The position numbers and the translations under genes are program-made. A DNA stretch of 64,000 bases from Flaccisagitta enflata (lineage: Eukaryota; Chaetognatha; Sagittoidea; Aphragmophora), in the NCBI GenBank assembly GCA_965153355.1, contig OZ231127.1, positions 82,522,001-82,586,000 of the forward strand, written 5' to 3'. The notes below the pieces were generated by a model. The model searched no databases and had not been told where the DNA came from. It saw only the letters and a list, made by a program, of their open reading frames with translations. The first letter of the stretch is position 1. Every line of letters starts with the position of its first letter. This document shows positions 46,247-58,386 of this stretch, in pieces.

Positions 46247-49200
46247 CAGGCCTGAAATTAGTATTTTTTCTGAGCGTGCACACTGGGCACGCCCCCCAAA
46301 ATTTTAGCATGCCCGACAGGAAAAGAGCGTGCCCGGTAAAATGGGTACTTTTAACATACTTCTACTCACACATTTTTTTCTGAAGCCTCTCAAAGAGATT
46401 GAGAGAGTGAAATAACTACAACGATCTTGATCTTTGGAGCGTTTTGATGCATTGTTAAAAAACAAGGCCAACACCTATAAGTCGCGTGCAGGACAAAAAT
46501 AACTGAACTGACCTGACTCCATATTGTATCTTTTTATTGAAAATCAGACTTAAACGCAACCCATAACAGACCCAAACCAGACTCAAACCAAACTCAAACC
46601 AGACTCAAACGAGACTCAAACCAGAATTAAACCAGACCGAAACCAGACATAAACCAGACATAAACCAGACATAAACTAGATTTAAGCCAGACTCAAACCA
46701 GACTCAAACCAGACTAAAACCAGACTCAAACCAGACTTAAACCAGACTCAAACCAAACTTAAACCAGACCAAAACTAGGCTCAAACCAGGCTCAAACTAG
46801 GCGCAAACCAGACTCAAACCAGACTCAAACCAGTCTCAAACCAGAGTTAAACCAGACCAAAACCAGACCAAAACCAGGCCTAAATCAGACCTAAATCAAA
46901 CATAAACCAGACAAAAAACAGACATAGACCAGACCTAAACCAGACCTAACCCAGACCTAAACCAGACATAAATCAGACATGAACCAGTCTTAAACCAGAC
47001 TTAAACCAGACTTAAACCAGACATAAACCAGACTTAAACCAGACTTAAACCACACTTTAACCAGACTTAAACCATACTTAAACCAGACTTAAACCAGACT
47101 TAAACCAGACTTAAACCAAACTTAAACCATACTTATCTTTAATATCATTTTAACCAGCAGACTTAAACCAGCAGACTTAAACCATTAGACCAGCAGACTT
47201 AAACCATTAGATTTACACCAGCAGACTTAAACCAGCAGACTTAAACCAGCAGATTTAAACCAGCAGACTTTAACCAGCAGACTTGACCCATTAGATTTAA
47301 ACCAGCAGACTTAAACCAGCAGATTTAAACCAGCAGATTTAAACCGGCAAACTTTATCCATTAGACTTTACCCAGCAGACTTTCCCCAACAGACTTTAAC
47401 CAGCAGACTTCAACCAGCAAACTTTAAACAGCAGACTTTAACCAGCAGACTTTAACCAAAAATGACCAAAAATGACCAAAAATGACCAAAAATGACCAAA
47501 AATGACCAAAAATTATCAAAAATGACCAAAAATGACCAAAATGACTAAAATGACCAGAATTGACCAAAAATGATCAAAAATGATCAAAAATGACCAAAAA
47601 TGACCAAAAATGACCAAAAATAACCAAAAATGTCCAAAAATGAGCAAAAATGACCAAAATGACCAAAATGACCAAAAATGACCAAAAATGACCAAAAATG
47701 ACAAAAAAAATGACCAAAATGACCAAAATGACCAAAATAACCAAAAATGACCAAAAATGACCAAAAATGACCAAAATAACCAAAAATGACCAAAAATGAC
47801 CAAAATGACCAAAATGATCAAAATGACCAAAAATGACCAAAATGGTCAAATATGACCAAAAATGACCAAAATGACCAAAAATGACCAAAAATGACCAAAA
47901 ATGACCAAAATGACCAAAATGACCAAAATGACCAAAATGACCAAAATTAACCAAACATGACCAAAAATGACCAAAAATGACCAAGAATGACCATAATTGA
48001 TAAAAAATGACCAAAAATTACCAAAAATGACCAAAAATGACCAAAATGACCAAAAGTTATCAAAAATGTCCAAAAATGACCAAAATGACCAAAATGACCA
48101 AAAATGACCAAAAATGACCAAAAATGACCAAAAATGATCAAAAATGACCAAAAATGTCCAAAAATGAGCAAAAATGACCAAAATATCCAAAATGACCAAA
48201 AATGACCAAAATGACCAAAATGACAAAATGACCAAAATGACCAAAATGACCAAATATGACCAAAAATGACCAAAAATGACCAAAATAACCAAAAATGACC
48301 AAAAATGACCAAAATGACCAAAATGACCAAAATGACCAAAAATGACCAAAATGACCAAATATGACCAAAAATGACCAAAATGACCAAAATGACCAAAAAT
48401 GACCAAAATGACCAAAAATGACAAAAAATGACCAAAATGACCAAAATGACCAAAATGACCAAAAATGACCAAAAATGACCAAAAATGACTAAAAGCAACC
48501 AATAATTCCAAAAAAACAACAAAAAAATGACTCAAAATAACTCCAGACAACCCAAAAAGACGCAAAAAAGCAAAGTGTTACGGACCGACCGACCGACGGA
48601 CCGACCGACCGACGGAGCGGGTTGTAGAGTCGCGTGCACGCGACTAAAAACAGGTTAGGCTAAGCTTCATTTCACTTTATCTTTGTGTGTAAAGGAAGTC
48701 ATGCCTGTCCCTCAGTTGGTTGGTGGGTTGGTCTGTCAGTCCATTGCGCAAATGTCAAAACCACGCAAAACTGCTGATCCTGGTGTTAATCTTTATTCTT
48801 GTAACCTTCCCACTTTCATTTACTTTCATTTACCTTCCTTCACTTCCATTCACCTTCATTCTTTTTCATTCACTCTCTATTTATCTATCCATTCATGCAA
48901 GCATTGATGCATTCTTAGTCAGCCAGGCTTTTTTCTCAGTTGAAAAAAGTAACATTGATTCAACAAATAAGGCTGAAATTCCAGTGTCACACTTTGAAAC
49001 CCCTGAGGGAAGAGATAAACAAAAAGACCAATACTTGTGCCTTGCGATCTAAGAAAGTATGCATGAATGAATGAATGAATGAATGAATGAATGAAATAAT
49101 GAATGAATGAATGAATGAATGAATGAATGAGTGAATGAATGAATGTATGAATGAGTGATTGGTTGAAGGATTTAGAGCGAGAATGTGAAAAGAAGACTGA

Positions 49201-49369
49201 GAATGCTCATTATGCACATTTTTTCCTTTTTTTTTTTTGAAAGCATGAGAGATCAAAAAACTAAAAAAAACAAAAGCGTGCAAGCCGGGCACGCAGCTAG
49301 CAAAAGCTGCGTGCCCGAGAGCAAAACTGCGTGCACCGGGCACGCGGGCACGCTCTATTTTCAGGCCTG
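46247..49369. mobile_element. hAT-like element hosting an HA insertion
   Basis: Inverted ends CAGGCCTGAAATTAGTATTT and (complement of right end) CAGGCCTGAAAATAGAGCG. Perfect 8-bp TSD CAAATACT at 46239-46246 and 49370-49377. Without the HA insertion (46461-48650) it is about 0.93 kb. Subterminal GC-rich motifs (GTGCCCGG, GCGTGC, GGGCACGC) occur at both ends. Interior holds (GAAT)n at 49063-49150. No transposase frame. Confidence 0.85.
46461..48650 (+). mobile_element. Long HA element with a preserved empty site
   Basis: AACAAGGCCAACACCTATAA GTCGCGTGCA ... AGTCGCGTGCACGCGACT + AAAAA (48628-48650). Cargo order is as in 34960-36836: (CCAGACTTAAA)n, (CCAGCAGACTTAAA)n, (TGACCAAAAA)n. The flanking sequences GATGCATTGTTAAAAAA and AAAAACAGGTTAGGC are joined as GATGCATTGTT-A9-CAGGTTAGGC in the inverted relative at 60366-60400 (reverse complement). 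Confidence 0.92.
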
Positions 49370-49420
49370 CAAATACTATGTTTTGGAACTGCCAAAAGTA
49401 TAAAATCCTCTAAAACTTCG

Positions 49421-50420
49421 TTTTTTGGGGAGCGGCCCCGAAGGAGTCGATGACCTATGCTTTCACACATATGGGGAATTTTCACCTCCTCCTCCTTCTC
49501 TTTTTTTGTACCCCCCTCAAATCCCAGTTTTGGGGCCCAAATTCCAGTCTCGAGGCTTAAATCCCAGTCCCGAGGCCCAAATCCAAGCCTCCAGGCCCAA
49601 ATCCTAGCCTCCAGGCCCAAATCCTAACCTGGAGACCCAGATTCTAGCCTTGAGGCCAAAATCTCAGCCTCAAGGTCCAAACTCCAGTTAAGAGCCCAGT
49701 TCCAGCCTCGAGGCCCAATCTCAGCCTCCAGGCTAGGATTTGAGCCTGGAGGCTTTGATTTGGCCTCGAGACTGGGATTTGGCCCGACTGGAATTTGGGC
49801 CTCAAGACTGGGATTTGAGGGGTCATCCACCCTTTCGGGGCTGCTGCCCTGCTCCCCCCTTAACTTTAACCACAACCTACTTAGGCAGGGCACGGGTACC
49901 GCTGACCACCTAACGCTTTTGTGACTGTTTTTCCTTTGATTTTCTTCCCCATCTCCAAACCTTTTGACTTTCTTCCCCTTCATCCCCTCCGTGGGGAGGG
50001 GAATGCTCAACCCTATACACACCCGATTTTATAGTCTAAGGCTTGAATTTTAGCCATGATGATGAGACTCTGGTTTTGAAGCTTGGATTTGGGCCATGGG
50101 GCTGAGATTAAAGCCTTAAGGCTGGTATTTAAGCCTTGAGACTAGGGTTTGGGCCTCAAGTCTGGAATATGAGTCTTGGGGCTGGGATTTGGGTTTAAAA
50201 GCTAGGATTTAGCCTTGGGGCTGAAATTTTGCCTTCGGGTTAGGATTTGGGCCACAAGGCTTGGTTTTTTGGCCCCAAGGCTAGGATTTGGGCTTCAAGG
50301 CTAGGAGGCTAGGAGGCTAGGGGACGCAGAAGACGAGGAGTAGAAGGAAATGTAGAGGAAAAAATTTCCCCATATGTGAAGGCATAGGTCATCGACCTCT
50401 TTGGAGTCGCTGTCCAAAAA
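49421..50420. mobile_element. HB element with two arrays and inverted ends
   Basis: Left end TTTTTTGGGGAGCGGCCCCG AAGGAGTCGATGACC...; right end ...GGTCATCGACCTCTTTGGAG TCGCTGTCCAAAAA is its inverted counterpart. Internal head (complement) GGGTACCGCTGACCACCTAA at 49895. Arrays: CCAAATCCCAGCCTCCAGG type (49510-49810, itself inverted near 49735) and GGCTGGGATTTGGGCC type (50040-50320). Possibly two HB elements head to head. Confidence 0.75.
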
Positions 50421-50449
50421 GGCAGATGAACTCTATCTTTCTTTTTCTC

Positions 50450-50456
<7 letters not shown>

Positions 50457-50515
<59 letters not shown>

Positions 50516-50526
50516 TCTCTCTCTCA
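50457..50526 (+). repeat. (CT)n tract ending at a putative acceptor
   Basis: Ends CTCTCTCATAG just before the start of the Gln-rich pseudogene exon. Confidence 0.9.
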
Positions 50527-50583
50527 TAGCATTTTTTTTCATACCAAGATTTGCATCTTTACGCTTTGCATTTCTGCAAGAAG

Positions 50584-50640
50584 ATGGAAGATTTTGATGG
50601 ATTTTTGATGCAAACACCAAAAAGAAGGGAAAGGTGCGAG

Positions 50641-50701
<61 letters not shown>

Positions 50702-52965
50702 CAGCAGCAACGTGAAGTTGAGCAACAGCAGCAGCAACAGCAGCAGCAGCGGCAACAACAGCAGCAGATGCAGCTTGAGCAGCAGCAGCAATACTTCAAC
50801 TACAGCAGCAGCAGCAGGCAGCGGAAAAACAGCAATGAAAGCAGCAACAGCAGCAGCAACAGCAACAACAAGCCGCTGAACAGCAACAACTACAGCAGGA
50901 GCAGCAAAGACAGGCGGTTGCAGAACAGCAGAGGCTTCAGCAGGAGCAGCTGCAACAACAGCAGGCGGCTGCAAATCATCAAAGGCTGCAGCAAGAACAG
51001 TTGCGTCAACAACAGCTGCAAGAGCAACAACGCCAAGTGCAGTTACAGCAAGAACAGTTGCGTCAGCAACAATTGCAGCAGGAGCAGCTGCGTCAACAAA
51101 CAACTCCAACAAGAACAACTGCGACAAGAGCAGCATAGACAGCAACAACAACAGCAAGAACAATTGCGTCAGCAGCAACAAGAGTAGTTACGCCAACAGC
51201 AGTTGCAGCAGGAGCAGCAGCAACAACAGCAACAGCAGTTGCAACAAGAGCAGGAACAACAACAGCAAGAACAGCTGCGACTACAGCAGTTGCAACAAGT
51301 AAGTCAACAGTTACAACAGGTGTGGCAAGAAAGGGAGCAACTGCAACAACAACAAGCTGAAGAGGAGCAACAGTGGCAACAGCAACAAGCCACTGGGCAA
51401 CAGAGGCAGCAGCAAGAACAGCTACAACAGCAGCAAGAAATTCAAAAGCAGCAGCAAGAAGCTGAGAAGCTGCGGCAGCAGCAGGAGCAAATCAGACTTC
51501 AGCAGCAGCAGCAGGTTCAACAGCAACAGTTGTAGCAACAGAATGCTGCAGTCACTCCAGCAGCAGTGGTTCATCCTCCGGCAGTAAATTCTTTTCCTGT
51601 TGGCGGTGTCTTCATCATGCCGGATGCTGAACAACAACGTCAAAGCAGCTAGCGGAGCAAAGGATCCGCATGTTGGGAGGAGGCGATGGAGATGCGTCAG
51701 GAACGACGATGGTGACTGCAACAGATACCTCTGAAGTTCCAGTCGACTTTCCCATCAAATGTCAACAAGGCAACTCATCACCGGAAGAATCGGAGCAATA
51801 CCGGCAGATGTGTGATCGTCTCAATAAAATGAAGCAAGAGGAAGAAGCAGTCACGGCAAGATTCAGAAATGCCGCATTGGCTCAGATGGTGAGTTGGAAG
51901 ATGGTAAATGGTCATGAAGTAGGTGGTGCCGTGTAGCAGCGAGAGGTGGAGCTTCAACATCAGCATGGAGCCGCAGTTTCGCAGCAACAGCCGATCCCTA
52001 TCTCCCGCCATTTGACGCCCTATCCGCCAAGTCCTCAACATCAACAACCAACAGAAACTTGTGAGAAGCAGCAAGTATCGAGTGTGGGAGGAGGAGAAGG
52101 AGAGAAAGAAAGAGGAAATGATATGTCGTATCCTCAGCCTCATCCCCATCCTCATCCTCAACAACCTCCATCTACAATTATTCCACCAACAGCGCCGGAA
52201 GTGATCTTCGAGAGACACGTAGTGAACACGGCGCCAAAAATTTCAACAACTCATCAATTGGCAGAAAAATTGCAACTAGACCAGACGCTTGCAGGTGATG
52301 CAGAAGATTCAGCAAGAAGGAAGAGGGCGCAGGAAGCAGCTGACGAGGCGTTTGGGCGGCAGATGCAGGAAGAGGAAAGAAAAAGGCCGCCAACGTCTAC
52401 AGCAGCTCCAGCGAAAAATCATCCTGAAGCAGATCGTCAAGTGCATCGTCTGAAGAAAGATGCTGCACAGTTAATGGAGGAAAATGCAGCACAACAGCGT
52501 CAGATTCAGCAAAAGAATTTTGACTTGCGCGCCGCACAAGTAGAAATTGAAGAATTGAGAAAACGTCAATATGTTCGTCAGGATTTCGATGCGCCGAGAA
52601 GCAGCAATGTGGATCAGCAACAGCATCAGCAACATCAGCAACAACAGAGAAATCCAAATCAGTGGTATGTCAAAACCACAAAGAAGAGATCTCCAGTGAA
52701 GGTGGGAGGACAGTATGTCAATCTGAATCCTCCTCCCATGTACGATGACCAACACTTCGCTCCAACGGCTCGTCAACCAGAAGTGGCAAATCATCTTCCT
52801 CAGAGCGAGGCGCTGGAGGTTTTCTTGAAGAGAGCATCTGACGACAATCGTATGTGGGCGAGAGAGATTGGTCTCAAGGCATTAGAAAGAGGAAGACCAG
52901 ACAAGCCGCGGGAAAAATACTCCACGTCAATTGGTCTCCATGCATGTATTGTATCCATGAAATAG
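50584..52965 (+). pseudogene. Glutamine-rich coiled-coil protein, broken (copy 1)
   Basis: ATG at 50584 opens MEDFDGFLMQTPKRRERC, then a (GA)n tract (50641-50700) coding Glu-Arg. The Gln-rich part follows in shifting frames: REVEQQQ, AEQQRLQQEQLQQ, LRQEQHRQQQ. Lesions: frameshifts around the GA tract, near 50800 and near 51105, TGA near 50836, TAG at 51186 and 51533, TAG/frameshift at about 51650, and TAG at 51934. From 51652 the frame KQLAEQRIRMLGGGDGD ... SEQYRQMCDRLNKMKQEEEA and, after TAG 51934, VELQHQHGAAVSQQQ ... RLKKDAAQLMEENAAQQRQI ... ends at TAG 52965. Heptad-rich, no enzymatic motif. Three of the TAGs sit where Gln would be expected (CAG to TAG). Confidence 0.7.
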
Positions 52966-53718
<753 letters not shown>

Positions 53719-53955
53719 AACAACGCCGGATACACGGCTGCCGAAGTCGCGTGCGGGTGGGCAGGGGCCGTGCAAGTGGGCAGGGGCTGTATTTTATAGG
53801 TCACTAGACCATTTGGGCAGGAGCGGTGAGGTCAAAAAGTAAAACGAATAAAAAAGTAAAATGGGGACCGACCGACCGACCAACCAACCGACCGACCAAC
53901 CGACCGACGGACGGACAAAGCGGATTGTAGAGTCGCGTAGCACGCGACTAAAAAA
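53719..53955 (+). mobile_element. HA element, GTCGCG stem with GTGGGCAGGGGC motif
   Basis: ACAACGCCGGATACACGGCT, AGTCGCGTGCGGGTGGGCAG (53744), (GACC)n then (GACG)n, GCGGATTGTAG and hairpin AGTCGCGTAGCACGCGACT + AAAAA. It joins the GGATACACGGC head, common in GTTGCGG copies, to a GTCGCG stem, so head and stem are not strictly linked. Confidence 0.85.
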
Positions 53956-54117
53956 GAGACAAAAATGGAATCCCGGTTTTAGCTCATGAATTTAGTAAGC
54001 TCCTTCATTTGAACACAATGTTTTAAACAAAGGCTGGCGATGTGATAATCTATAAACTAATAGGTACTTATATCACCAATTAGCAAATAGCATTGAATTT
54101 CTATCAGCATAAGTTGC

Positions 54118-54185
54118 CATTTTTAGACGCTTGCTAAGCGACTCTATAAGAGGGTGTGTCCCTTTGTCCCTTGGTAACGCGAATA
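54118..54185 (-). mobile_element. HA 3' end fragment
   Basis: TTTTTAGACGCTTGCTAAGC GACTCTATAAGAGGG then GTCCCTTTGTCCCTTGG. The stem is GTCGCTT/AAGCGTC with one mismatch. No 5' part. Confidence 0.55.
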
Positions 54186-54980
54186 TTTAATGACACGATG
54201 TATGAGCAATATGTTTCTTTAAGCACTGTAATACTTGGATATCACTACATGTCAGCTTTTTTTTTATTTTGATACATGATGTACTGAGCCTAAAATACAA
54301 TTTTCATCGTCTTAGCTTGATAAAACCCTTTGCCGAAATCCCTTTATTCATCACTTCCCCAAGGTGGTTGTGGTGGAAATGTTGAAATCTTGTCACTTTG
54401 GGCTCAAAATGGGGCCTGAAATCCATGAGCCTGGGCCTGAAATCCATGAGATTATGAAACTAGATCCAAGAGCTAGCCAGTGGTGCAATCCGCATATTGC
54501 TCTCATTTTTTGTTAAGATTTGAGAGCTCTTCAAAGATGGAAGAGTGTGAGGGTTATTTTATCAGTGAATTTGGTGGCCTATTTTGACATTTTTACAGTT
54601 TTTGATATATCTCCGCTTTGAATTGACAAATTTAGATGAAATTGGTGACCAAATTGAAGATTTTTTGATGCTTAAACTGAATCTGTTAAAATTTTTGATC
54701 GATATGACCCTCAAAATTTATGGGAGACTCTAGAAGTAGGTGCTAAAAAGTGATTTTTTTCGCCATTTTGGCTACTTTGGTCAAAAAATTCGGGCACTTC
54801 CTAGATAGAACACCATGTTGCCTAGCTGTGATAGGTAGGAAAAAATGCCACAGCATAGCGACCTATTCTAGGATGTTATATACACTTAGACGGATATCAC
54901 CATACCTGAAACCAAAAATTCTGTTGGGATTTTTTCTAGAAAACGCCGTAAAAAGCCGCACAATGCCGTAAAAATGACAT

Positions 54981-55145
54981 TTTTAGTTGCGGACACGCAA
55001 CTCTATAAGAGGCTTTGTCCGTCCGTCCGTCCGTCGGTCCGTCCGTCCGTCCGTCCGTAACCATCGAGTCGAAAAGTGGGAAAACGCGCATTTCCGCCCC
55101 TGCCCACCCGTCCGCAACTGATAGTCGTGTATCCAGCCTTGTTTT
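54981..55145 (-). mobile_element. HA element, GTTGCGGAC subfamily
   Basis: Minus strand; hairpin complement TTTTAGTTGCGGACACGCAAC (54981), (GTCC)n, and the other end GCCCACCCGTCCGCAACT ... CCAGCCTTGTTTT. The 5' arm AGTTGCGGAC complements the 3' arm exactly. Confidence 0.85.
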
Positions 55146-55475
55146 AGGTATGTGCACTCAAAAACATTGAGTCTAGTCAAAAAATGGTCAAGCAATGTTT
55201 ATTTGGCACTGAGACACACTCCTGCAAAAATTTAAGTCAAGCAGACATCATTCGGTACCATTTTTTGCAGTAGAATGCCGTTTAAGTTGCATTTTTTAGC
55301 ATTTCTTGGGTGTCACTCTCTCATATAGCCTAACGTCCACTTGAAAACTGGCAGAAAACAGTCTTTGGGCCTAAAACAAACACATTTCAATATTTTTGAG
55401 CCTAAGGTTGTAATTTGGTCTACTATTATCCCTTAAAAGGCCATAGAATGCCATAAAAATGGTATGTTATGCAGC

Positions 55476-55988
55476 TTTTTAGTTGCGGACACGCAACTTT
55501 ATAAGAGGCTTTGTCCGTCCCTCCGTCCGTCTGTCCATCCTTTGGTAATAATCGAGTCAAAATGTGTAAAATAGCACATTTCCGCCCCTACCCACTACGT
55601 CTATTGAAGCGCCCCAAACTTCGACTATGGCTCTCACCAATCTTACCACAGTTGAGGCTTGGTAAAAAAATATTCCATGCAAAATTTTGGGCCTCTGAGA
55701 TAGCAGGAACCTTCGTTAGGGTGAGGTTGAAGTTTGTATTGAATTAGTATTGGAATCAATAATTTTATTATGCAAATTTTGTCTCTGCCATAGATTTCTA
55801 TGGAGATTTCATTGTCACCCTAACAAAGGTTTCTGCTATCTCAAAGGCCCCAAATTTTGTATGGAATATTTTTTTACCAATCCTCAACTGTGGTAAGATT
55901 GGTGAGAGCCATAGTCGAAGTTTGGGGCGTTCTAAGTGACGTACTGCCCACCCATCTGCAACTGGTGGCCGTGTATCCGGCCTTGTTT
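55476..55988 (-). mobile_element. HA element split by a MITE
   Basis: TTTTTAGTTGCGGACACGCA and (GTCC)n on the left; GCCCACCCATCTGCAACT and CCGGCCTTGTTT on the right. A 348-bp MITE lies between. Without it the copy would match 54981-55145 in length. Confidence 0.85.
55596..55943. mobile_element. MITE, 348 bp, inside an HA element
   Basis: Inverted ends TACGTC...CGCCCCAAACTTCGACTATGG over about 100 bp per arm (including CTCACCAATCTTACCACAGT). Flanks CTACCCAC (55588-55595) and CTGCCCAC (55944-55951) look like an 8-bp TSD with one change; TA duplication is an alternative reading. Confidence 0.8.
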
Positions 55989-56467
55989 GGGTATTTTTTG
56001 CTCTAACAACTGCTCCACTTGTCAAAAATTATCAAAACAATAATGATTTAACACTGAGTTACATTCAAGCACAAATTCAAGTCAATTTGTTGTCTTTCAG
56101 TGTCACTTCATGCTGTAAAAATGCTGTTGATATGGAATTTTTGGGCGTTTTTTGGGTCTTACTCTCTCAAAACTCAAATAGTACAACAGAAAATGGGAAT
56201 TGAGGCTTGGGTCATACTTATTTCAAAGCCTCAAAGTAAAGTGTCATAAATGAGTCATGTTTGAAAGCAGAAAAGAGCTGTAGAATTCTGTAAAAATAGC
56301 ATTTTTGGTAGTTTTTTTAGCTAATAATTGCAACTATTAGCCTAATTCTATTAGCTTTACCTAGTTATTTTTTGGGTCTGTATATGTGCATGTGTACATG
56401 TGTGTACATGTGTGTGTGCACTTTTCCAGAAAATATTATATTTTGTAATATGCTATCAAAGTGAATA

Positions 56468-56592
56468 CACACACACAAAACCACAAATACACACACACAA
56501 ACACACACACACACACTCTAACATACACACACAAATATACATACACATGCACACACATACAGACACGCACACACACATACATACACACACTG

Positions 56593-56634
<42 letters not shown>

Positions 56635-56690
56635 ACACACACACACACACACATACACACACACACACACAAGCATATGTACACATGCAA
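56468..56690 (+). repeat. (CA)n microsatellite at the fold-back centre
   Basis: ACACAC with ATACAC variants at the symmetry axis of the 54811-57897 element. Confidence 0.95.
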
Positions 56691-56913
56691 AAAACATAAC
56701 CAAGTTAACCATATGGTTGCAAATGATACCCTAAGAACTGCCAAAATGCATGGCACGGTATTTTACTGCATTTTACTGCTGTTTACAGCTTTCCATCATG
56801 ACACTTCATTTTGAAACTTTGAAAAAAGTATGTCCCAATCCCCAATACCCATATTCTAGCAGTTATTAAGTGAATGTTGTGCTATTTGAGAGAGTAAGAC
56901 CCAAATAACACTA

Positions 56914-57066
56914 AACAAGGCCGGATACACGGCCATACCAGTTGCAGATGGGTGGGCATGGGCGGAAATGCATGTTTTCACACTTTTCGACTCATGCACA
57001 CCAACGTACCGACAGACGGATGGACGGACAAAGGCTCTTATAGAGTTGCGTGTCCGCAACTAAAAA
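56914..57066 (+). mobile_element. HA element, GTTGCGTGTCC hairpin
   Basis: AACAAGGCCGGATACACGGC, 5' arm AGTTGCAGATGGGTGGGC, GACGGATGGACGGACAAAGG, then hairpin AGTTGCGTGTCCGCAACT + AAAAA (57044-57066). Opposite orientation to the two copies in the left arm, consistent with either fold-back arm symmetry or independent insertion. Confidence 0.85.
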
Positions 57067-58040
57067 TTCTGTTTTAATGGCAATTTTACTACATTAAGTG
57101 ACACTGAATGACAATAAATTGACTTGAATTTGTGCTTGAATTTAACTCTGTCTTAAATCATCATTGTTTTGGTAATCTATGACAAGTGGAGCAGTTGTCC
57201 ATGCAAAAAATAACTAAAAAGGCTGCCTAAAATACTATTCTTATGGCACTCTATGGTCTTTTACGGGGTAATAGTAGACCAAATTACCAACTTAGGCTCA
57301 AAAATATTGACATACATTGTTCTTAGGCCCAAAGACTGTTTTCTGCCAATCTTCAGGTGAATTTTGTGCTATATGAGAGAGTGACACCCAAGACATGCTT
57401 AAAAATGCCATTTTAATGGCATTATACGACAAAAAATGATACTGAATGATGTCTGCTTGTCTTGAATTATTGCAGGAGTGTGTCTCAGTGCCAAATAATT
57501 TCTTGACCATTTTCTGGCTAGACTCAACATTTTTGAGCCTGTAGAATACACAAACCAGTGAAAGATGCCATTTTTACGGCATTTTATGACTTTTTACAGC
57601 ATGAAATACTATGCAATGATGTCTGCTTGACTTGAATTTTTGCAGGAATGCGTCTCAGAGCTACATCAACATTAATCGACCTTTTTCTGACCATACTCAC
57701 TGTTTTTGAGTGCATATAACTAAAAAAATGCCATTTTTACAGCATTTTACGGATTTTTACGGCATTTTCTAAAAAAAATCCCAACAAAATTTTTTGTTTC
57801 ATGTATGGTGACATCCGTTTAGGTGTATATAACGCCCCAGAATAAGTCGCTAAACTGTGGCATTTTTTCCTACCTATCACAGCTAGGCAATACGGTGAGA
57901 AAAAGACAAAAAATCCATGAGCAAATTAAACTACAGTTCAAGATCTAACCAATGGTGCAATCGCCATGTCAATATGTAAAAGCATATAGATTTGGCTGAG
58001 CTTCAAAGATCAGAAGGTATGATAAAATGTCATTTTTTGG

Positions 58041-58386
58041 CAGGCCTTTTTTTAGAAATTTTTGTGACAGAGCATTCCGGGCTCTCTCTTTGTAATTTCA
58101 AGGAGCCCGGCAGAAAAACAAAGAGCCCGGCAAAACAAACATAAGGAAAAAAGGCAGCTGTGACATATAAGATGATTTACTCAGTTCTACAAGATTTCTT
58201 TCTCATCCACTCGTTGATAAAAAAGATTGTGGGCTGAAATCTTACATTTGATGGAAAGATGGACAGAAGTAGCAAATACCCAGCCAAAATTGAGAGAGCA
58301 AACCGGGCTCTCTGCTAGTAAATTTTGTGTGCCCGGGAGCAATATAGAGAGCATTGGGCTCCCGGGCACGCTCTAAAAAAGGCCTG
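58041..58386. mobile_element. hAT-like MITE, 346 bp
   Basis: Ends CAGGCCTTTTTTTAGA and (complement) CAGGCCTTTTTTAGAGC with a perfect 8-bp TSD TTTTTTGG (58033-58040, 58387-58394). Subterminal GAGCCCGG / CCCGGGCAC motifs as in the 46247 element. Confidence 0.85.

Larger units (their letters stand above)
49235..52592 (+). repeat. Segmental duplication, copy 1
   Basis: Direct match to 60546-64000, offset 11,314 bp at the left and 11,408 bp at the right; the differences are gains in minisatellites and in (CT)n/(GA)n. It includes the end of the hAT-like element, an HB element and the Gln-rich pseudogene. Copy 2 runs off the window, so the true right border is unknown. Confidence 0.95.
54811..57897. 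mobile_element. Large fold-back element, about 3.1 kb, CAC...GTG ends
   Basis: Left CACCATGTTGCCTAGCTGTG ATAGGTAGGAAAAAATGCCA pairs with the right end (complement CACCGTATTGCCTAGCTGTG). Arms of roughly 1-1.5 kb stay alignable to the (CA)n centre. A 4-bp TSD AGAA is inferred: left GATAGAA|CACC, right GGTG|AGAAAAAG, and the uninterrupted relative at 58812 reads AGATAGAAAAAGAC. CAC ends with a 4-bp TSD recall Chapaev-type elements; no transposase present. HA copies at 54981, 55476 and 56914 lie inside. Confidence 0.7.

Noticed and set aside
46461-48650. Classic Helitron
   Set aside because: The 3' end has hairpin plus CTAA as in Helitrons, but the 5' end is (A)ACAAGG rather than TC and the target is an A-run, not an A-T dinucleotide; Helentron-like is the closer analogue, left as inference.
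50309-51181. 290-codon minus-strand Leu/Ala/Val-rich frame, and its duplicate at 61633-62589
   Set aside because: Antisense of CAG/CAA-rich coding sequence and GA tract; the plus strand has the coherent Gln/Glu coiled-coil frames.
51186-51936. Alternative genetic code with TAG read as Gln
   Set aside because: TAG terminates other good frames in the window, and the same locus has TGA stops and frameshifts, so decay explains it better.
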